Positions 33,174 through 41,555 of a stretch of DNA of 64,000 nucleotides are shown piece by piece. The translations under genes were made by a program, and so were the position numbers. The stretch is from Mesorhizobium ventifaucium (GTDB lineage: Bacteria > Pseudomonadota > Alphaproteobacteria > Rhizobiales > Rhizobiaceae): positions 212,786 through 276,785 of the forward strand of contig NZ_CAKXZS010000014.1 of the NCBI RefSeq assembly GCF_935822925.1. Reading direction: 5' to 3'. The notes beneath the pieces were generated by a model. The model had not been told where the DNA came from. It worked only from the letters and a program-made list of their open reading frames with translations, and ran no database searches. Every line of letters starts with the position of its first letter. Positions within the stretch are counted from its first letter, which is position 1.

Positions 33174-33947
33174 ATGCTGAAATCGATCCGCGCCGCCTTG
33201 GCAGTGGGCGTTATGACATTAACCGCCTTTGGCGCGTCGTCAGCCATCGCGGAGCCGTTGAAAGTGGTCGCCAGCTTCACGATCATTGCCGATTTCGCCA
33301 AGAATGTCGGTGGCGACCGGATCAATCTGACCACCATCGTCGGGCCGGATGGCGATGCCCGTGTCTACGAGCCGAGCCCGGCTGACGCGGTGGCGATGGC
33401 GGGTGCAGATGTGGTGCTGGTCAACGGCCTGCATTTCGAAGGCTTTCTGCAGCGCCTGGTCGACGCCAGCGCCACCAAGGCGACAATCGCCGTTTTGACC
33501 AAGGGCGTCACGCCGATCAACTTCAAACCCGAATTCGCCGATGCCGAAGCCGCTGACGCGCTTGAGGGCGAAGTGCAGACGGCGATCCAGTCGATCCCGC
33601 AAGAGAAGCGCGTCGTCATCACCTCGCATGACGCCTTTGGCTATTTCGAGAAGGCCTATGGCCTCACCTTCCTGGCCCCCGAAGGGGTGTCGACCGAGTC
33701 GGAGCCGTCCGCTGCCGACGTCGCCAAGCTGGTCAGCCAGGTGAAACAGGACAAGGCGGCGGCGGTATTCATCGAGAACATCACCAACGCGCGGCTGATC
33801 GAGCAGATCGCCAGCGAGACCGGCATCAAGGTTGGCGGCACGCTCTATTCGGACGCGCTGTCGCAACCCGATGGCCCGGCCTCGACCTATATCGACCTGA
33901 TGCGCAACAACATCGCCCAGATCAAAGGCGCGATCCTCGGAAGCTGA
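33174..33947 (+). CDS. aztC: Zinc ABC transporter binding protein, AztC/ZnuA type, internally shortened
   Basis: The protein has 257 residues including a signal peptide of about 26 residues (ending SSAIA). The start ATG 33174 follows AAGGGAG. The fold of cluster A-I metal-binding proteins is clear, but the usual first ligand in GDAHVYEP is here Arg63 (GDARVYEP). The segment of about 45-50 residues that normally holds DPHxW with the second ligand is absent: FADAEAADA runs straight into LEGEVQTA. The later ligands His152 (ITSHDAFG) and Asp227 (TLYSDAL) remain. The gene is in frame and follows its permease, so it may be made, but zinc binding is doubtful. No AztD chaperone gene follows. Confidence 0.8.
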   Translation: MLKSIRAALAVGVMTLTAFGASSAIAEPLKVVASFTIIADFAKNVGGDRINLTTIVGPDGDARVYEPSPADAVAMAGADVVLVNGLHFEGFLQRLVDASATKATIAVLTKGVTPINFKPEFADAEAADALEGEVQTAIQSIPQEKRVVITSHDAFGYFEKAYGLTFLAPEGVSTESEPSAADVAKLVSQVKQDKAAAVFIENITNARLIEQIASETGIKVGGTLYSDALSQPDGPASTYIDLMRNNIAQIKGAILGS

Positions 33948-34092
33948 TGCCTTCCTATCCAGCCGGGCCGCGTCGGCTCGGTTGGATTCTCCGTCGAAAA
34001 TAACTATCTGCGCATGAGATTTCATTGTGCGCGGATTGCCGATCTCGTCGGGGAGTGGCAAGACTGCGGCCAAACCGGTTTTGCGAGGAAAC

Positions 34093-34431
34093 ATGGAATA
34101 TCGTCAGATCAGCGAGGACTATTCGGTCTCCGGCCAGATCCAGCCCGAAGAAGTCGCCGCCATCAAGGCCGCCGGCTTCAAGAGCGTCATCTGCAACCGG
34201 CCTGATGACGAGCAGCCCGGCCAGCCTTCGGCGGACACGGTCAAAGCGGCAGTCGAAGCCGCCGGGCTTACCTTTCGCTACATCCCGGTCATCAGCGGCC
34301 AGATCACGGCCCAAAATGTCGAGGACCAGGCTGAGGCGCTCGATGAACTCGAAGGCCCGATCTTCGCCTATTGCCGTTCCGGCGCACGCTGCACCAACCT
34401 TTATGGGCTGATCCAGCAGTCGAAGGGCTAA
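34093..34431 (+). CDS. TIGR01244/DUF442-family phosphatase-like protein
   Basis: The protein has 112 residues, starting at ATG 34093 with GAGGAA just before it. The sequence (QPEEVAAIKAAGFKSVICNRPDDEQPGQPS, shown to be family-like by its KSVICNRPDDE core) and the P-loop YCRSGARC near the C-terminus match the DUF442 family. That family resembles dual-specificity phosphatases and is also found fused to sulfide-oxidising enzymes. Cys94 is the likely catalytic residue. The gene is alone, so the substrate is unknown. Confidence 0.82.
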   Translation: MEYRQISEDYSVSGQIQPEEVAAIKAAGFKSVICNRPDDEQPGQPSADTVKAAVEAAGLTFRYIPVISGQITAQNVEDQAEALDELEGPIFAYCRSGARCTNLYGLIQQSKG

Positions 34432-34469
34432 AGCGCGTCGCGTTTGTCCGGCCTCATGCGACGCGCTTT
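34430..34469. terminator. Hairpin at the end of the DUF442 gene
   Basis: AAAGCGCGTCGC (34430-34441) and GCGACGCGCTTT (34458-34469) are perfect 12-base arms around a 16-base loop. The first arm starts inside the TAA stop. There is no long T-run after it, so it may be a bidirectional terminator-like hairpin or an intergenic repeat unit. Confidence 0.5.
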
Positions 34470-34480
34470 AGGTTGCTGAT

Positions 34481-34560
34481 TTATGCATGTCGTTATCGCA
34501 AAACCGCTGCACACCCTCGGGTCCAGGCCCGAGGGCATGCTTTTGCGCGACATGCATTAA
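34481..34560. repeat. ATGCATGTCG-type palindromic repeat, copy 1
   Basis: The outer arms are tgcatgtcg and cgacatgca, with an inner hairpin ccctcgggtccaggcccgaggg. The run cgttatcgcaaaaccgctgc matches the element at 49249-49326 almost base for base. The Lrp-family gene stops inside this element. Confidence 0.7.
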
Positions 34561-35042
34561 ATCGGCAGCGCGCCGGTTTCCTTCAGCGTTTCCAGCACGA
34601 TCGCCGTCTTCACATGCTGCACGGATTCGTGCGGCAGGAGCACGCCGTTGACGAATTCCGACAGCGATTTCAGGTCGGGCGTCACCACTTTCAGGATGTA
34701 ATCCATCTCGCCGGTCAGCGCGTGCGCCTCCTGCACCTCCGGCAGCCGCGCCACCAACTCGCCGAAGCGCCGCGCATTGTCGCGGTTGTGGGTGGCGAGC
34801 GTCACCGAGATCACGTTGACCAGTGAGAAGCCGAGCTTGTCCCGGTCGAGCACCGCGCGATAGCCCCTGATATAGCCGTCCTCCTCCAGCCTCTGGCGGC
34901 GGCGCGAACATTGCGACGCCGACAGGTTCACCCGTTCCGACAAGTCGTTGTTGGTCAGCCGTGCGTCGCCCTGCAACAGAGCCATTATCTTGCGGTCAAA
35001 CTGGTCGATGCGCGCATCATCCATGATCTTTTCATCCACCAT
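34557..35042 (-). CDS. Lrp/AsnC-family regulator, likely of hppD
   Basis: The protein has 161 residues if started at ATG 35042; Met codons 15 bases earlier and 18 bases later are also possible. A winged helix (LTNNDLSERVNLSASQCSRRRQRL in the DNA-binding part, about 30-53) is followed by a RAM ligand domain (about 75-150). It diverges from hppD with a gap of about 120 bases, the usual arrangement for an Lrp-type activator of 4-hydroxyphenylpyruvate dioxygenase. Tyrosine or phenylalanine as effector is an inference. Its 3' end lies in a palindromic repeat. Confidence 0.88.
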   Translation of the reverse strand: MVDEKIMDDARIDQFDRKIMALLQGDARLTNNDLSERVNLSASQCSRRRQRLEEDGYIRGYRAVLDRDKLGFSLVNVISVTLATHNRDNARRFGELVARLPEVQEAHALTGEMDYILKVVTPDLKSLSEFVNGVLLPHESVQHVKTAIVLETLKETGALPI

Positions 35043-35164
35043 GCACAATTCCCGCATGATCTATTCGTTTAAAGCGTTTGAATGCAAGCACCATGCACCT
35101 CCTCCGCGCTATAGTAGCGTCAAAATGGCTCTTTCCGGCCAAGCAGCTTTTGGAGGACAACATC

Positions 35165-36277
35165 ATGGGTCCCTTCCCGCACGATGCACCGCCCGCAACG
35201 ATCAGCAAGGCCAATCCCGCCGGCACCGACGGCTTCGAATTCGTCGAGTTCGCGCATCCCGAGCCGGAAAAGCTCGCCGAGTTGTTTACCCGCATGGGCT
35301 ATGTACCGGTAGCCAAGCACCGCACCAAGAACATCACCGTCTGGCGGCAGGGCGACATCAACTATGTCGTCAATGCCGAACCCGGCTCGCATGCGATGAA
35401 GTTCGTCGACAAGCACGGCCCCTGCGCTGCCTCGATGGCCTGGCGGGTCGTCGATGCCAAGCATGCGTTCGACCATGCCGTCGCCAAAGGGGCCACGCCT
35501 TACGAAGGCACCGACAAGGCGCTGGACGTGCCGGCAATCGTCGGAATCGGCGGCTCGTTGCTCTATTTCATCGAGGTCTACGGCGACAAAGGCTCGGCCT
35601 ACGATGCCGAGTTCGACTGGCTGGGCGAGCGCGACCCGAAGCCGGAAGGCGTCGGCTTCTATTATCTTGACCACCTCACCCACAATGTCTACCGCGGCAA
35701 CATGGACAAATGGTGGGATTTCTATCGCGACCTGTTCGGCTTCAAGCAGATTCATTTCTTCGACATCGACGGCAAGATCACCGGCCTGGTCAGCCGCGCC
35801 ATCACCTCGCCCTGCGGCAAGATCCGCATCCCGCTCAACGAGTCCAAGGACGAGACCAGCCAGATCGCCGAATATCTGAAGAAGTACAATGGCGAAGGCA
35901 TCCAGCATATCGCCGTTGGCACGGACGAGATCTACGGCGCCACCGACAGGCTGGCAGCCAACGGGCTGAAGTTCATGCCCGGCCCGCCGGAAACCTATTA
36001 TGAGCTGTCCCATGCCCGCGTGCACGGCCATGACGAGCCGATCGAGCGGATGAAAAAGCACGGCATCCTGATCGACGGCGAAGGCGTGGTTGACGGCGGC
36101 ACGACCAAGATCCTGCTGCAGATCTTCTCGAAAACCGTAATCGGGCCAATCTTCTTCGAATTCATCCAGAGGAAGGGCGACGAGGGTTTTGGCGAAGGCA
36201 ATTTCCGCGCGCTGTTCGAATCGATCGAGCAGGACCAGATCAAGCGTGGCGTGCTGAAGGTGCAAGCGGCGGAGTGA
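35165..36277 (+). CDS. hppD: 4-hydroxyphenylpyruvate dioxygenase
   Basis: The protein has 370 residues from ATG 35165, which follows GGAGGACAAC. The iron ligands are His170 (YLDHLTHNV), His248 (GIQHIAVGT) and Glu332 (FFEFIQRKGD), and the C-terminal EGNFRALFESIE is conserved. It converts 4-hydroxyphenylpyruvate, from tyrosine transamination, to homogentisate in the cytoplasm. The homogentisate genes hmgA and fahA lie 1.2-4.5 kb away on the other strand, separated by a toxin-antitoxin pair and a broken DinB gene. Confidence 0.97.
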   Translation: MGPFPHDAPPATISKANPAGTDGFEFVEFAHPEPEKLAELFTRMGYVPVAKHRTKNITVWRQGDINYVVNAEPGSHAMKFVDKHGPCAASMAWRVVDAKHAFDHAVAKGATPYEGTDKALDVPAIVGIGGSLLYFIEVYGDKGSAYDAEFDWLGERDPKPEGVGFYYLDHLTHNVYRGNMDKWWDFYRDLFGFKQIHFFDIDGKITGLVSRAITSPCGKIRIPLNESKDETSQIAEYLKKYNGEGIQHIAVGTDEIYGATDRLAANGLKFMPGPPETYYELSHARVHGHDEPIERMKKHGILIDGEGVVDGGTTKILLQIFSKTVIGPIFFEFIQRKGDEGFGEGNFRALFESIEQDQIKRGVLKVQAAE

Positions 36278-36314
36278 GGCGCAGACGCCTCCAAATTCCT
36301 TGCGGTTCGATCAA

Positions 36315-36338
36315 TTATGACCTAAATTCTGGTCATAA
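36315..36338. promoter_or_regulatory. Palindromic operator of the first toxin-antitoxin operon
   Basis: TTATGACC and GGTCATAA are perfect 8-base arms around an 8-base spacer, ending 11 bases before the antitoxin start. Antitoxins of this type usually repress their own operon from such a site. The same half-site occurs before the second toxin-antitoxin pair at 46994-47014. Confidence 0.65.
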
Positions 36339-36349
36339 AGGATTAGCCC

Positions 36350-36574
36350 ATGAATATCTCGATCGCCGAAGCCAAAGCGAAATTGTCGGAACTTGTCAGC
36401 CGTGCGGAAGCCGGCGAAGAGATCGTGCTCACCCGGCACGGCAAAGTCGCTGCTCGCCTCGTACCGCCAGCATCGCCCGACCTCCTGCCTCGCATTGGCG
36501 CCTTGAAGGGTAAAATCCGGATCGCAGACGATTTTGATGAACTCGGTCCCGAATGGGACGAGTACGTTAAATGA
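36350..36574 (+). CDS. Phd/YefM-type antitoxin
   Basis: The protein has 74 residues. NISIAEAKAKLSELVSRAEAG and EIVLTRHGKVAARLVP form the Phd/YefM dimer and DNA-binding fold; the acidic C-terminus (DDFDELGPEWDEYVK) would bind the toxin. The stop overlaps the start of the PIN toxin gene by four bases. Autoregulation through the palindrome at 36315-36338 is likely. Confidence 0.88.
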   Translation: MNISIAEAKAKLSELVSRAEAGEEIVLTRHGKVAARLVPPASPDLLPRIGALKGKIRIADDFDELGPEWDEYVK

Positions 36575-36948
36575 CGAGTGGCCCGTTTCTCGCCGACACG
36601 CAAATTATCCTTTGGTCGATTGCGGACAATCCTCGTCTTCGCGACCCGCATCGTGCCATTTTAGCGTCAGATGCGGTCGTCTTTGCCAGCGCCGCCAGCA
36701 TTTGGGAGATCGCCATCAAGCGCGCTATCGGAAAGCTCGAAGCTCCCGATGATCTGGCAACGCTGCTTCCGAAGATGCGCTTTCTTCCCCTCATCATCAC
36801 GTTTCAACATGCGCAAAAGGTTGGCGGCCTGCCTCATCACCACGGTGATCCATTCGATAGACTTCTCATCGCACAGGCGCAAGTGGAGAACCTAACCATT
36901 CTGACGGCTGACCCGCATTTCGCCCGTTACGATGTCGTCTTGGCCTGA
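36571..36948 (+). CDS. PIN-domain toxin (VapC family)
   Basis: The protein has 125 residues. The acidic residues of the PIN nuclease site are visible: Asp in FLADTQIILW, Glu in SIWEIAIK, Asp in HGDPFDRLLIAQA and Asp in LTADPHFARY. VapC toxins cut specific RNAs, often initiator tRNA or rRNA; the target here is unknown. It is translationally coupled to the antitoxin. Its 3' end overlaps the convergent DinB remnant by 22 bases. Confidence 0.9.
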   Translation: MTSGPFLADTQIILWSIADNPRLRDPHRAILASDAVVFASAASIWEIAIKRAIGKLEAPDDLATLLPKMRFLPLIITFQHAQKVGGLPHHHGDPFDRLLIAQAQVENLTILTADPHFARYDVVLA

Positions 36949-37487
36949 TTGCCAAGTTCCAACCTCTCCACCTCCGCTATCCTGAGTTTCAGATCATAGT
37001 CGAGGAAGAACTCGTCGAGCTGCGGCGGCTTCACCGACGTGCCGGACAGCATGGCGTGCACCTGCCCGCGATGATGGATGTCATGGATGAAGAGGTGGGC
37101 GAGCAGGTCGCCGATGCGCTCCGGTATTTTTCCGTCCTCGCGCCGGTCGGTGGTGACGCGGCGGTCCAGATCGTCGGTCGACAAATGATCGCAAAAGGCG
37201 ATCAATCGCCGGTCGGCCGCAACCTAGGCGGCAAACAGCGCCTGTGGTTCATCGAACGGCACGAAATCGTCATGAGCCGCGGCGCCAACGCCGCCCTCTT
37301 CGAGAAAATCGAGATAGAGATGATCGACAGCCAGGATGTGATTGAGCGTTTCGTTGATCGACGGGAAGAAGCTGGTGCGCTCAGCTTCGAATTCACCTGG
37401 CTTGAGCTGCAGCACGGCGCGGTAGAGCCGGTCGTTCGACCAGAGGTTGTTGGCTGCCATGCGGCTGAAATGGTCCAGCAGGTTCAT
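36927..37487 (-). pseudogene. DinB-family protein interrupted by an in-frame TAG
   Basis: From ATG 37487 the protein reads MNLLDHFSRMAANNLWSNDR through FDEPQALFAA, then TAG (37224-37226), and continues in the same frame with VAADRR, then HLSTDDLDRRVTTDR and HDIHHRGQVHAML to 36927. The joined product of about 186 residues is a normal DinB four-helix protein with metal histidines in ILAVDHLY and DIHHRGQ. One C-to-T change (CAG to TAG) explains the break. Suppression or a sequence error are alternatives. Confidence 0.8.
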
Positions 37488-37514
37488 CGTTTCAGACGCG
37501 CCCCAAGTGCAATC

Positions 37515-38528
37515 TTACCTGAGGTACTCCTCGACCTTCTGCTCGATTGCACCAAAAATCGAATGTCCGGTCCTGTCCTTCATCTCGATGCGCACAATGT
37601 CGCCAAGGCGCAGGAACGGGGTTGTCGGCTCGCCGGCTGCGATCGTCTCGATCATGCGCAATTCGGCAATGCAGGAATAGCCGGCGCCGCCTGCCGAGAC
37701 CGGCTTGCCAGGGCCGCCGTCGAGCTTGTTGGAGACCGTGCCCGAACCGATAATGGTGCCGGCGCTCAGCGGCCGGGTTTTCGCGGCATGCACAATCAGA
37801 GCCGGAAAATCGAAGGTCATGTCCACGCTGGCGTTGGCGCGGCCGAACGGCTTGCCGTTGAGATCGACCAGCAGCGGCAGGCTGACCTTGCCGCCATCCC
37901 AGGCCTCGCCAAGTTCGTCCGGCGTCACCGCGACGGGGGAAAAAGCCGAGGACGGCTTTGATTGGAAGAAGCCAAAACCTTTGGCAAGCTCTGGCGCGGT
38001 GAGGGAGCGCAGCGTGACGTCATTGACCAGCATGATCAGCCGGATCGCGGCACTTGCCTCATCGAGGCTTGCCCCCATCGGCACGTCGTCGACAATGACG
38101 GCGACCTCCCCTTCCATGTCGACGCCAAGGGCCTCGTCGAACGTGCGGATCGGATCACGCGGCGCGATGAAACTGTCCGAACCACCCTGGTAGATCAGCG
38201 GATCGGTCCAGAAGCTTGCCGGCATCTCGGCACCGCGCGCCTTCCGCACCAGTTCAACATGATTCACATAGGCCGAGCCATCGGCCCATTGGTAGGCGCG
38301 CGGCAGCGGCGAATGGGCGTCATGCTCGTGAAAGCGCGCTGACGGCACCGCATTGTTCTCCAGCGATTCCGCTATTGTCGCCAGATGCGGCGCGATCCGG
38401 CTCCAGTCGTCGAGCGCCGCCTGCAGCGTCGGCACCAGAAACGAGGCATCGGTGAACCGCGTCAGGTCGCGCGAGACGACGACCAGCTTTCCGTCGCGCG
38501 TCCCGTCCTTCAATGTGGCGAGCTTCAT
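37515..38528 (-). CDS. fahA: Fumarylacetoacetate hydrolase family protein
   Basis: The protein has 337 residues from ATG 38528; 27 upstream residues are discarded because the start MKLATLKDGTRDGKLVVVS is family-like and has a GGAGAGGAAA site. Metal-binding acidic residues occur in GVDMEGEVAVIVDD, and the RLIMLVNDVTLRSL and IIGSGTVSN segments are conserved. It would split fumarylacetoacetate to fumarate and acetoacetate, the last step of tyrosine breakdown. It lies downstream of hmgA and an MBL gene in the same direction. This is the bacterial FAH-like form, shorter than animal FAH. Confidence 0.9.
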   Translation of the reverse strand: MKLATLKDGTRDGKLVVVSRDLTRFTDASFLVPTLQAALDDWSRIAPHLATIAESLENNAVPSARFHEHDAHSPLPRAYQWADGSAYVNHVELVRKARGAEMPASFWTDPLIYQGGSDSFIAPRDPIRTFDEALGVDMEGEVAVIVDDVPMGASLDEASAAIRLIMLVNDVTLRSLTAPELAKGFGFFQSKPSSAFSPVAVTPDELGEAWDGGKVSLPLLVDLNGKPFGRANASVDMTFDFPALIVHAAKTRPLSAGTIIGSGTVSNKLDGGPGKPVSAGGAGYSCIAELRMIETIAAGEPTTPFLRLGDIVRIEMKDRTGHSIFGAIEQKVEEYLR

Positions 38529-38578
38529 GCGGTTTCCTCTCCTGATGCGGCTTTGGTGCCGCTTTGAATTTTGTTCTA

Positions 38579-38624
38579 CGCATGATCTCTTCCGAAAACC
38601 GGTTCTCACTTTTCGGGATCATGC
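38579..38624. repeat. GCATGATC-type palindromic repeat
   Basis: gcatgatc and gatcatgc are the outer arms, with cttccgaaaa and cttttcggg pairing inside around an ACCGGT-like centre. This palindrome is very common in Rhizobiales genomes. Here it overlaps the 3' end of the MBL gene and supplies its last codons and stop. Confidence 0.7.
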
Positions 38625-39490
38625 TCCAGTCCCACAACAAGGCCGTCGCGGGCGATCGTCAAGTCTCCAGCCCATGTTTTCCTGACGGCGGCGATCCAGT
38701 CGGCCTCGCCGATCTCGGGATCATCGGCCGGAATGAGGTGGTTGAGCACCAGTCTCCTAACCCCGGCATCGGTGGCGATCCGCCCTGCTTCTTCGGCAAG
38801 ACTGTGGCTGGCGAGCAGATGCTCTCTCAGCCGCGCGCCATTGCCGGTTTTCGCGACGAGCCGCTCGATGCCATCTTCCAGCATGGCTTCATGCACGAGG
38901 ATGTCGGCGCCTTTGGCGAAATCCGCCAATGGCGGAAAGAACGCCGTATCGGCGGAGAATACGATGCTTTGTCCGGCATGCTCGAAACGCAGCGCAAAGC
39001 AGTCGGTCACCGGCGGATGGTCGACGCGTAGCGCCAAAACTTTCAGGCCGCGCTCGTCCATCACCCGGCCTTCGCCAAACTCGATGATCGAAACCATATC
39101 TACGATATCAGGCCGGCCTTCGTCGACGATGCGGATTTCGATGTCGAATTCCATCGCCTGGCAAAAGCGCTGCCAGTAATGGCCGGTGCCGGGCGGGCCG
39201 AATACGGTGACCGGTGTCGCCAGACCCGCCGTCCAGGCCGTGTGGATCAGCGGACCGAGTTCCAGCAAATGGTCGGAATGCAGATGCGTGATGAAGACCA
39301 GGTCGAGCGCCTTCAGGCTGACGCCGGTTTCGGCCAGCCCGCGCGTCACGCCAAGCCCGCAATCCACGACGATCGTGCGCCCGCCGAATTTCAGCAACGA
39401 CGAACTTGGCCACGGACCGCCCGGCCGGAGCGCCGGGCCGCCCTTCGAGCCCAGCAGCACCAGCCGATCCCGGGCTGGATCAGCGTTCAA
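38606..39490 (-). CDS. Metallo-beta-lactamase-fold hydrolase in the homogentisate operon
   Basis: The protein has 294 residues. I place the start at TTG 39490, which overlaps the hmgA stop (TTGA); the N-terminus [19 protein letters not shown] fits homologues better than longer readings. The zinc motif is intact as [13 protein letters not shown] (HxHxDH), with later ligands in [10 protein letters not shown] and VLNHLIP. The substrate is unknown. Its place between hmgA and fahA suggests a role near homogentisate or acetoacetate metabolism. The last residues (EHDPEK) come from a palindromic repeat, so the C-terminus is probably not ancestral. Confidence 0.85.
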   Translation of the reverse strand: MNADPARDRLVLLGSKGGPALRPGGPWPSSSLLKFGGRTIVVDCGLGVTRGLAETGVSLKALDLVFITHLHSDHLLELGPLIHTAWTAGLATPVTVFGPPGTGHYWQRFCQAMEFDIEIRIVDEGRPDIVDMVSIIEFGEGRVMDERGLKVLALRVDHPPVTDCFALRFEHAGQSIVFSADTAFFPPLADFAKGADILVHEAMLEDGIERLVAKTGNGARLREHLLASHSLAEEAGRIATDAGVRRLVLNHLIPADDPEIGEADWIAAVRKTWAGDLTIARDGLVVGLEHDPEK

Positions 39491-40800
39491 GACCAGTCGC
39501 CCTCGGGCGTGCCGTTGAAGCGCTTCTTCAGATCGGCCCAGCATTCGATGTAATTCTCCTGTCGGGTTTCAACCTCGGCGGCGTAGCGGGTCAGCATCTG
39601 CGGGAATCGCGTCTCGAACATGAAGGCCATGGTGTTGTCGAGCTTGACCGGTTTCAGTTCGGCGCGCGAGGCCTTTTCGAAGCCAGACGTGTCAGGCCCG
39701 TGGGCCAGCATCAGATTGTGCAAGCTGATGCCGCCGGGAACGAAACCCTCTTCCTTGGCGTCGTACTGGCCGTGGATCAAGCCCATGAACTCGCTCATGA
39801 TGTTGCGGTGATACCAGGGCGGACGGAACGTGTTCTCGGCCACCAGCCAGCGCGGCGGGAAGATGACGAAGTCGATGTTGGCGGTGCCCTCTTCACCGCT
39901 CGGCGCGGTCAGCACCGTGAAGATCGACGGATCGGGATGGTCGAACAGGATCGCGCCGACCGGCGAAAACGTTGCAAGATCATATTTATAGGGCGAGTAA
40001 TTGCCGTGCCACGCGACTACATCCAGCGGTGAATGATCGAGTTCGGTGACATGAAACTGGCCGCACCATTTGACGATCAGCCGACACGGTGTTTCCTTGT
40101 CCTCGAACCAGGCGCAAGGCGTCTTGAAATCGCGTGGATTGGCCAGGCAATTGGCGCCGATCGGGCCACGATCCGGCAGCATCAGCTTGGCGCCGTAGTT
40201 CTCGCAGACATAGCCGCGCACTGTTTCATCGACCAGTCCGACCTTGAACACGAGGCCGCGCGGCAGCACGGCGATCTCGCCCGGTCGCAATTCGATGACG
40301 CCCATCTCGGTGACGAAGCGCAGCGCCCCCACTTGCGGCACGACGAGCAACTCGCCGTCGGCGTTGAAGAAATGGTCGTCGGCCATCGAGCGGTTGGCAA
40401 CGTAGACATGGGCGGCCATGCCGGTCTGGCCGAGCACGTCGCCGGCGGTGGTGATCGAGCGCATGCCAGCAATGAAGTCGGTCGGCTCCTTCGGCATCGG
40501 CACCGGGTTCCAGCGGTACTGGCCAAGCGCCAGTTCGTGATCGCCGACATTCGGCGCGCTTTTCCACAGCGGATAGTTCGCCGCCTTGAAGCGACCGGTG
40601 TGCCTGACGCTCGGCCTGATGCGATAGAGCCAGGAACGCTCATTGGTGCCGCGTGGCGCGGTGAAGGGCGAGCCTGAGAGCTGCTCGGCATAAAGGCCGT
40701 AGGCCGGCCGCTGCGGCGAATTCCGCCCTTGCGGCAGCGAACCAGGCAAAGTCTCGGTTTCGAAGTCGTTGCCGAACCCCGGCATGTAGGAAAAGGCCAT
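39487..40800 (-). CDS. hmgA: Homogentisate 1,2-dioxygenase
   Basis: The protein has 437 residues from ATG 40800, which has an AGGGAGGA site; the family start [19 protein letters not shown] follows directly. It opens the homogentisate ring with iron and oxygen to give maleylacetoacetate. The iron-site region [15 protein letters not shown] and the later AHGPD segment are present. It is the first gene of an operon with the MBL gene and fahA, and a MarR-type regulator diverges from it. Confidence 0.97.
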   Translation of the reverse strand: MAFSYMPGFGNDFETETLPGSLPQGRNSPQRPAYGLYAEQLSGSPFTAPRGTNERSWLYRIRPSVRHTGRFKAANYPLWKSAPNVGDHELALGQYRWNPVPMPKEPTDFIAGMRSITTAGDVLGQTGMAAHVYVANRSMADDHFFNADGELLVVPQVGALRFVTEMGVIELRPGEIAVLPRGLVFKVGLVDETVRGYVCENYGAKLMLPDRGPIGANCLANPRDFKTPCAWFEDKETPCRLIVKWCGQFHVTELDHSPLDVVAWHGNYSPYKYDLATFSPVGAILFDHPDPSIFTVLTAPSGEEGTANIDFVIFPPRWLVAENTFRPPWYHRNIMSEFMGLIHGQYDAKEEGFVPGGISLHNLMLAHGPDTSGFEKASRAELKPVKLDNTMAFMFETRFPQMLTRYAAEVETRQENYIECWADLKKRFNGTPEGDWS

Positions 40801-40818
40801 GGCATCCTCCCTGGATTG

Positions 40819-40850
40819 ACCAAATTGGTTTCGTTTGTAACCATCGAAAA
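40819..40850. promoter_or_regulatory. Candidate operator in the hmgA/MarR divergent promoter
   Basis: ACCAA-A-TTGGT (40819-40829) is a perfect odd palindrome, and TGGTT and AACCA arms extend to about 40843. It lies 19 bases upstream of hmgA and about 40 bases before the MarR gene, where a HmgR-type repressor would bind to control both. The regulator-site link is inferred. Confidence 0.5.
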
Positions 40851-40867
40851 TGTAACTATCAATCGTG

Positions 40868-41320
40868 ATGGAGCGGACCATGGAGGCTGACACCCTCGAA
40901 CTTGAAAGCTTCCTGCCCTACCGGCTCTATCGCCTTGCCGATGCTGTCAGCCGCGAGTTTTCCAGGGTTTACAAGGACCGTCACGGCCTGACGCGGCCCG
41001 AATGGCGCACGCTGGCCGGTCTCGGCCAGCACGGCACGATGACGGCAACAGCGCTCGGCGAACAGTCGGCCATGCACAAGACCAAGGTTTCGCGCGCCGT
41101 CTCCCGACTCGAACGGCGCCGCTGGCTGGCGCGAAAACCGGATGAAAAGGACCGCCGTGTCGAGCATCTGACGCTGACCAACGCGGGCCTTGCCGCCTAT
41201 CGCGAGATGGTGCCCTTGGCAAAAGCGTTCGAGCGGGAATTGCTGTCGAAACTCAGCACTGGCGAGCGCGTGGCGATCGCGGAAGGATTGGCGGCCCTGG
41301 AGGCAGCGTTGGGCAGGTGA
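40868..41320 (+). CDS. MarR-family regulator, probably of homogentisate catabolism
   Basis: The protein has 150 residues from ATG 40868, with a GTG one codon before and another ATG four codons later as alternatives. A MarR winged helix is seen ([20 protein letters not shown] as the recognition part, then the wing [15 protein letters not shown]). It diverges from hmgA, as HmgR does in other bacteria that sense homogentisate. This role is inferred from place only. Confidence 0.85.
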   Translation: MERTMEADTLELESFLPYRLYRLADAVSREFSRVYKDRHGLTRPEWRTLAGLGQHGTMTATALGEQSAMHKTKVSRAVSRLERRRWLARKPDEKDRRVEHLTLTNAGLAAYREMVPLAKAFERELLSKLSTGERVAIAEGLAALEAALGR

Positions 41321-41346
41321 ACGAAGCTGCTACGCAGCGATCCTTC

Positions 41347-41522
41347 CCACCCCCCTCTGGCCTGCCGGCCATCTCCCCCGCAAGTGGGGAGATCAGATGT
41401 CACTAATGCTTTCGCCAATCATCAATGTTGCAGAGATGGGCGCAGCGGCGAAGCTGCCAATCTCCCTCCTTGCGGGGGAGATGCCCAAGTTTTGGCAAAG
41501 AGGGCAGGCCAGAGGGGGGTGC
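41347..41522. repeat. Inverted-repeat intergenic element, copy 2
   Basis: The ends (cacccccctctggcctgcc and ggccagaggggggtg) and the inner arms (atctcccccgcaagtgggga and ctccttgcgggggagat) pair with each other. The centre, with a cgccaatcatcaatgttg run and gaagctgccaatctcc, resembles copy 1 at 10457-10625. It lies between convergent genes, as copy 1 does. Confidence 0.7.
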
Positions 41523-41555
41523 TGTCCCTCCAACGTTTCGGCACCCGGCCAACGC

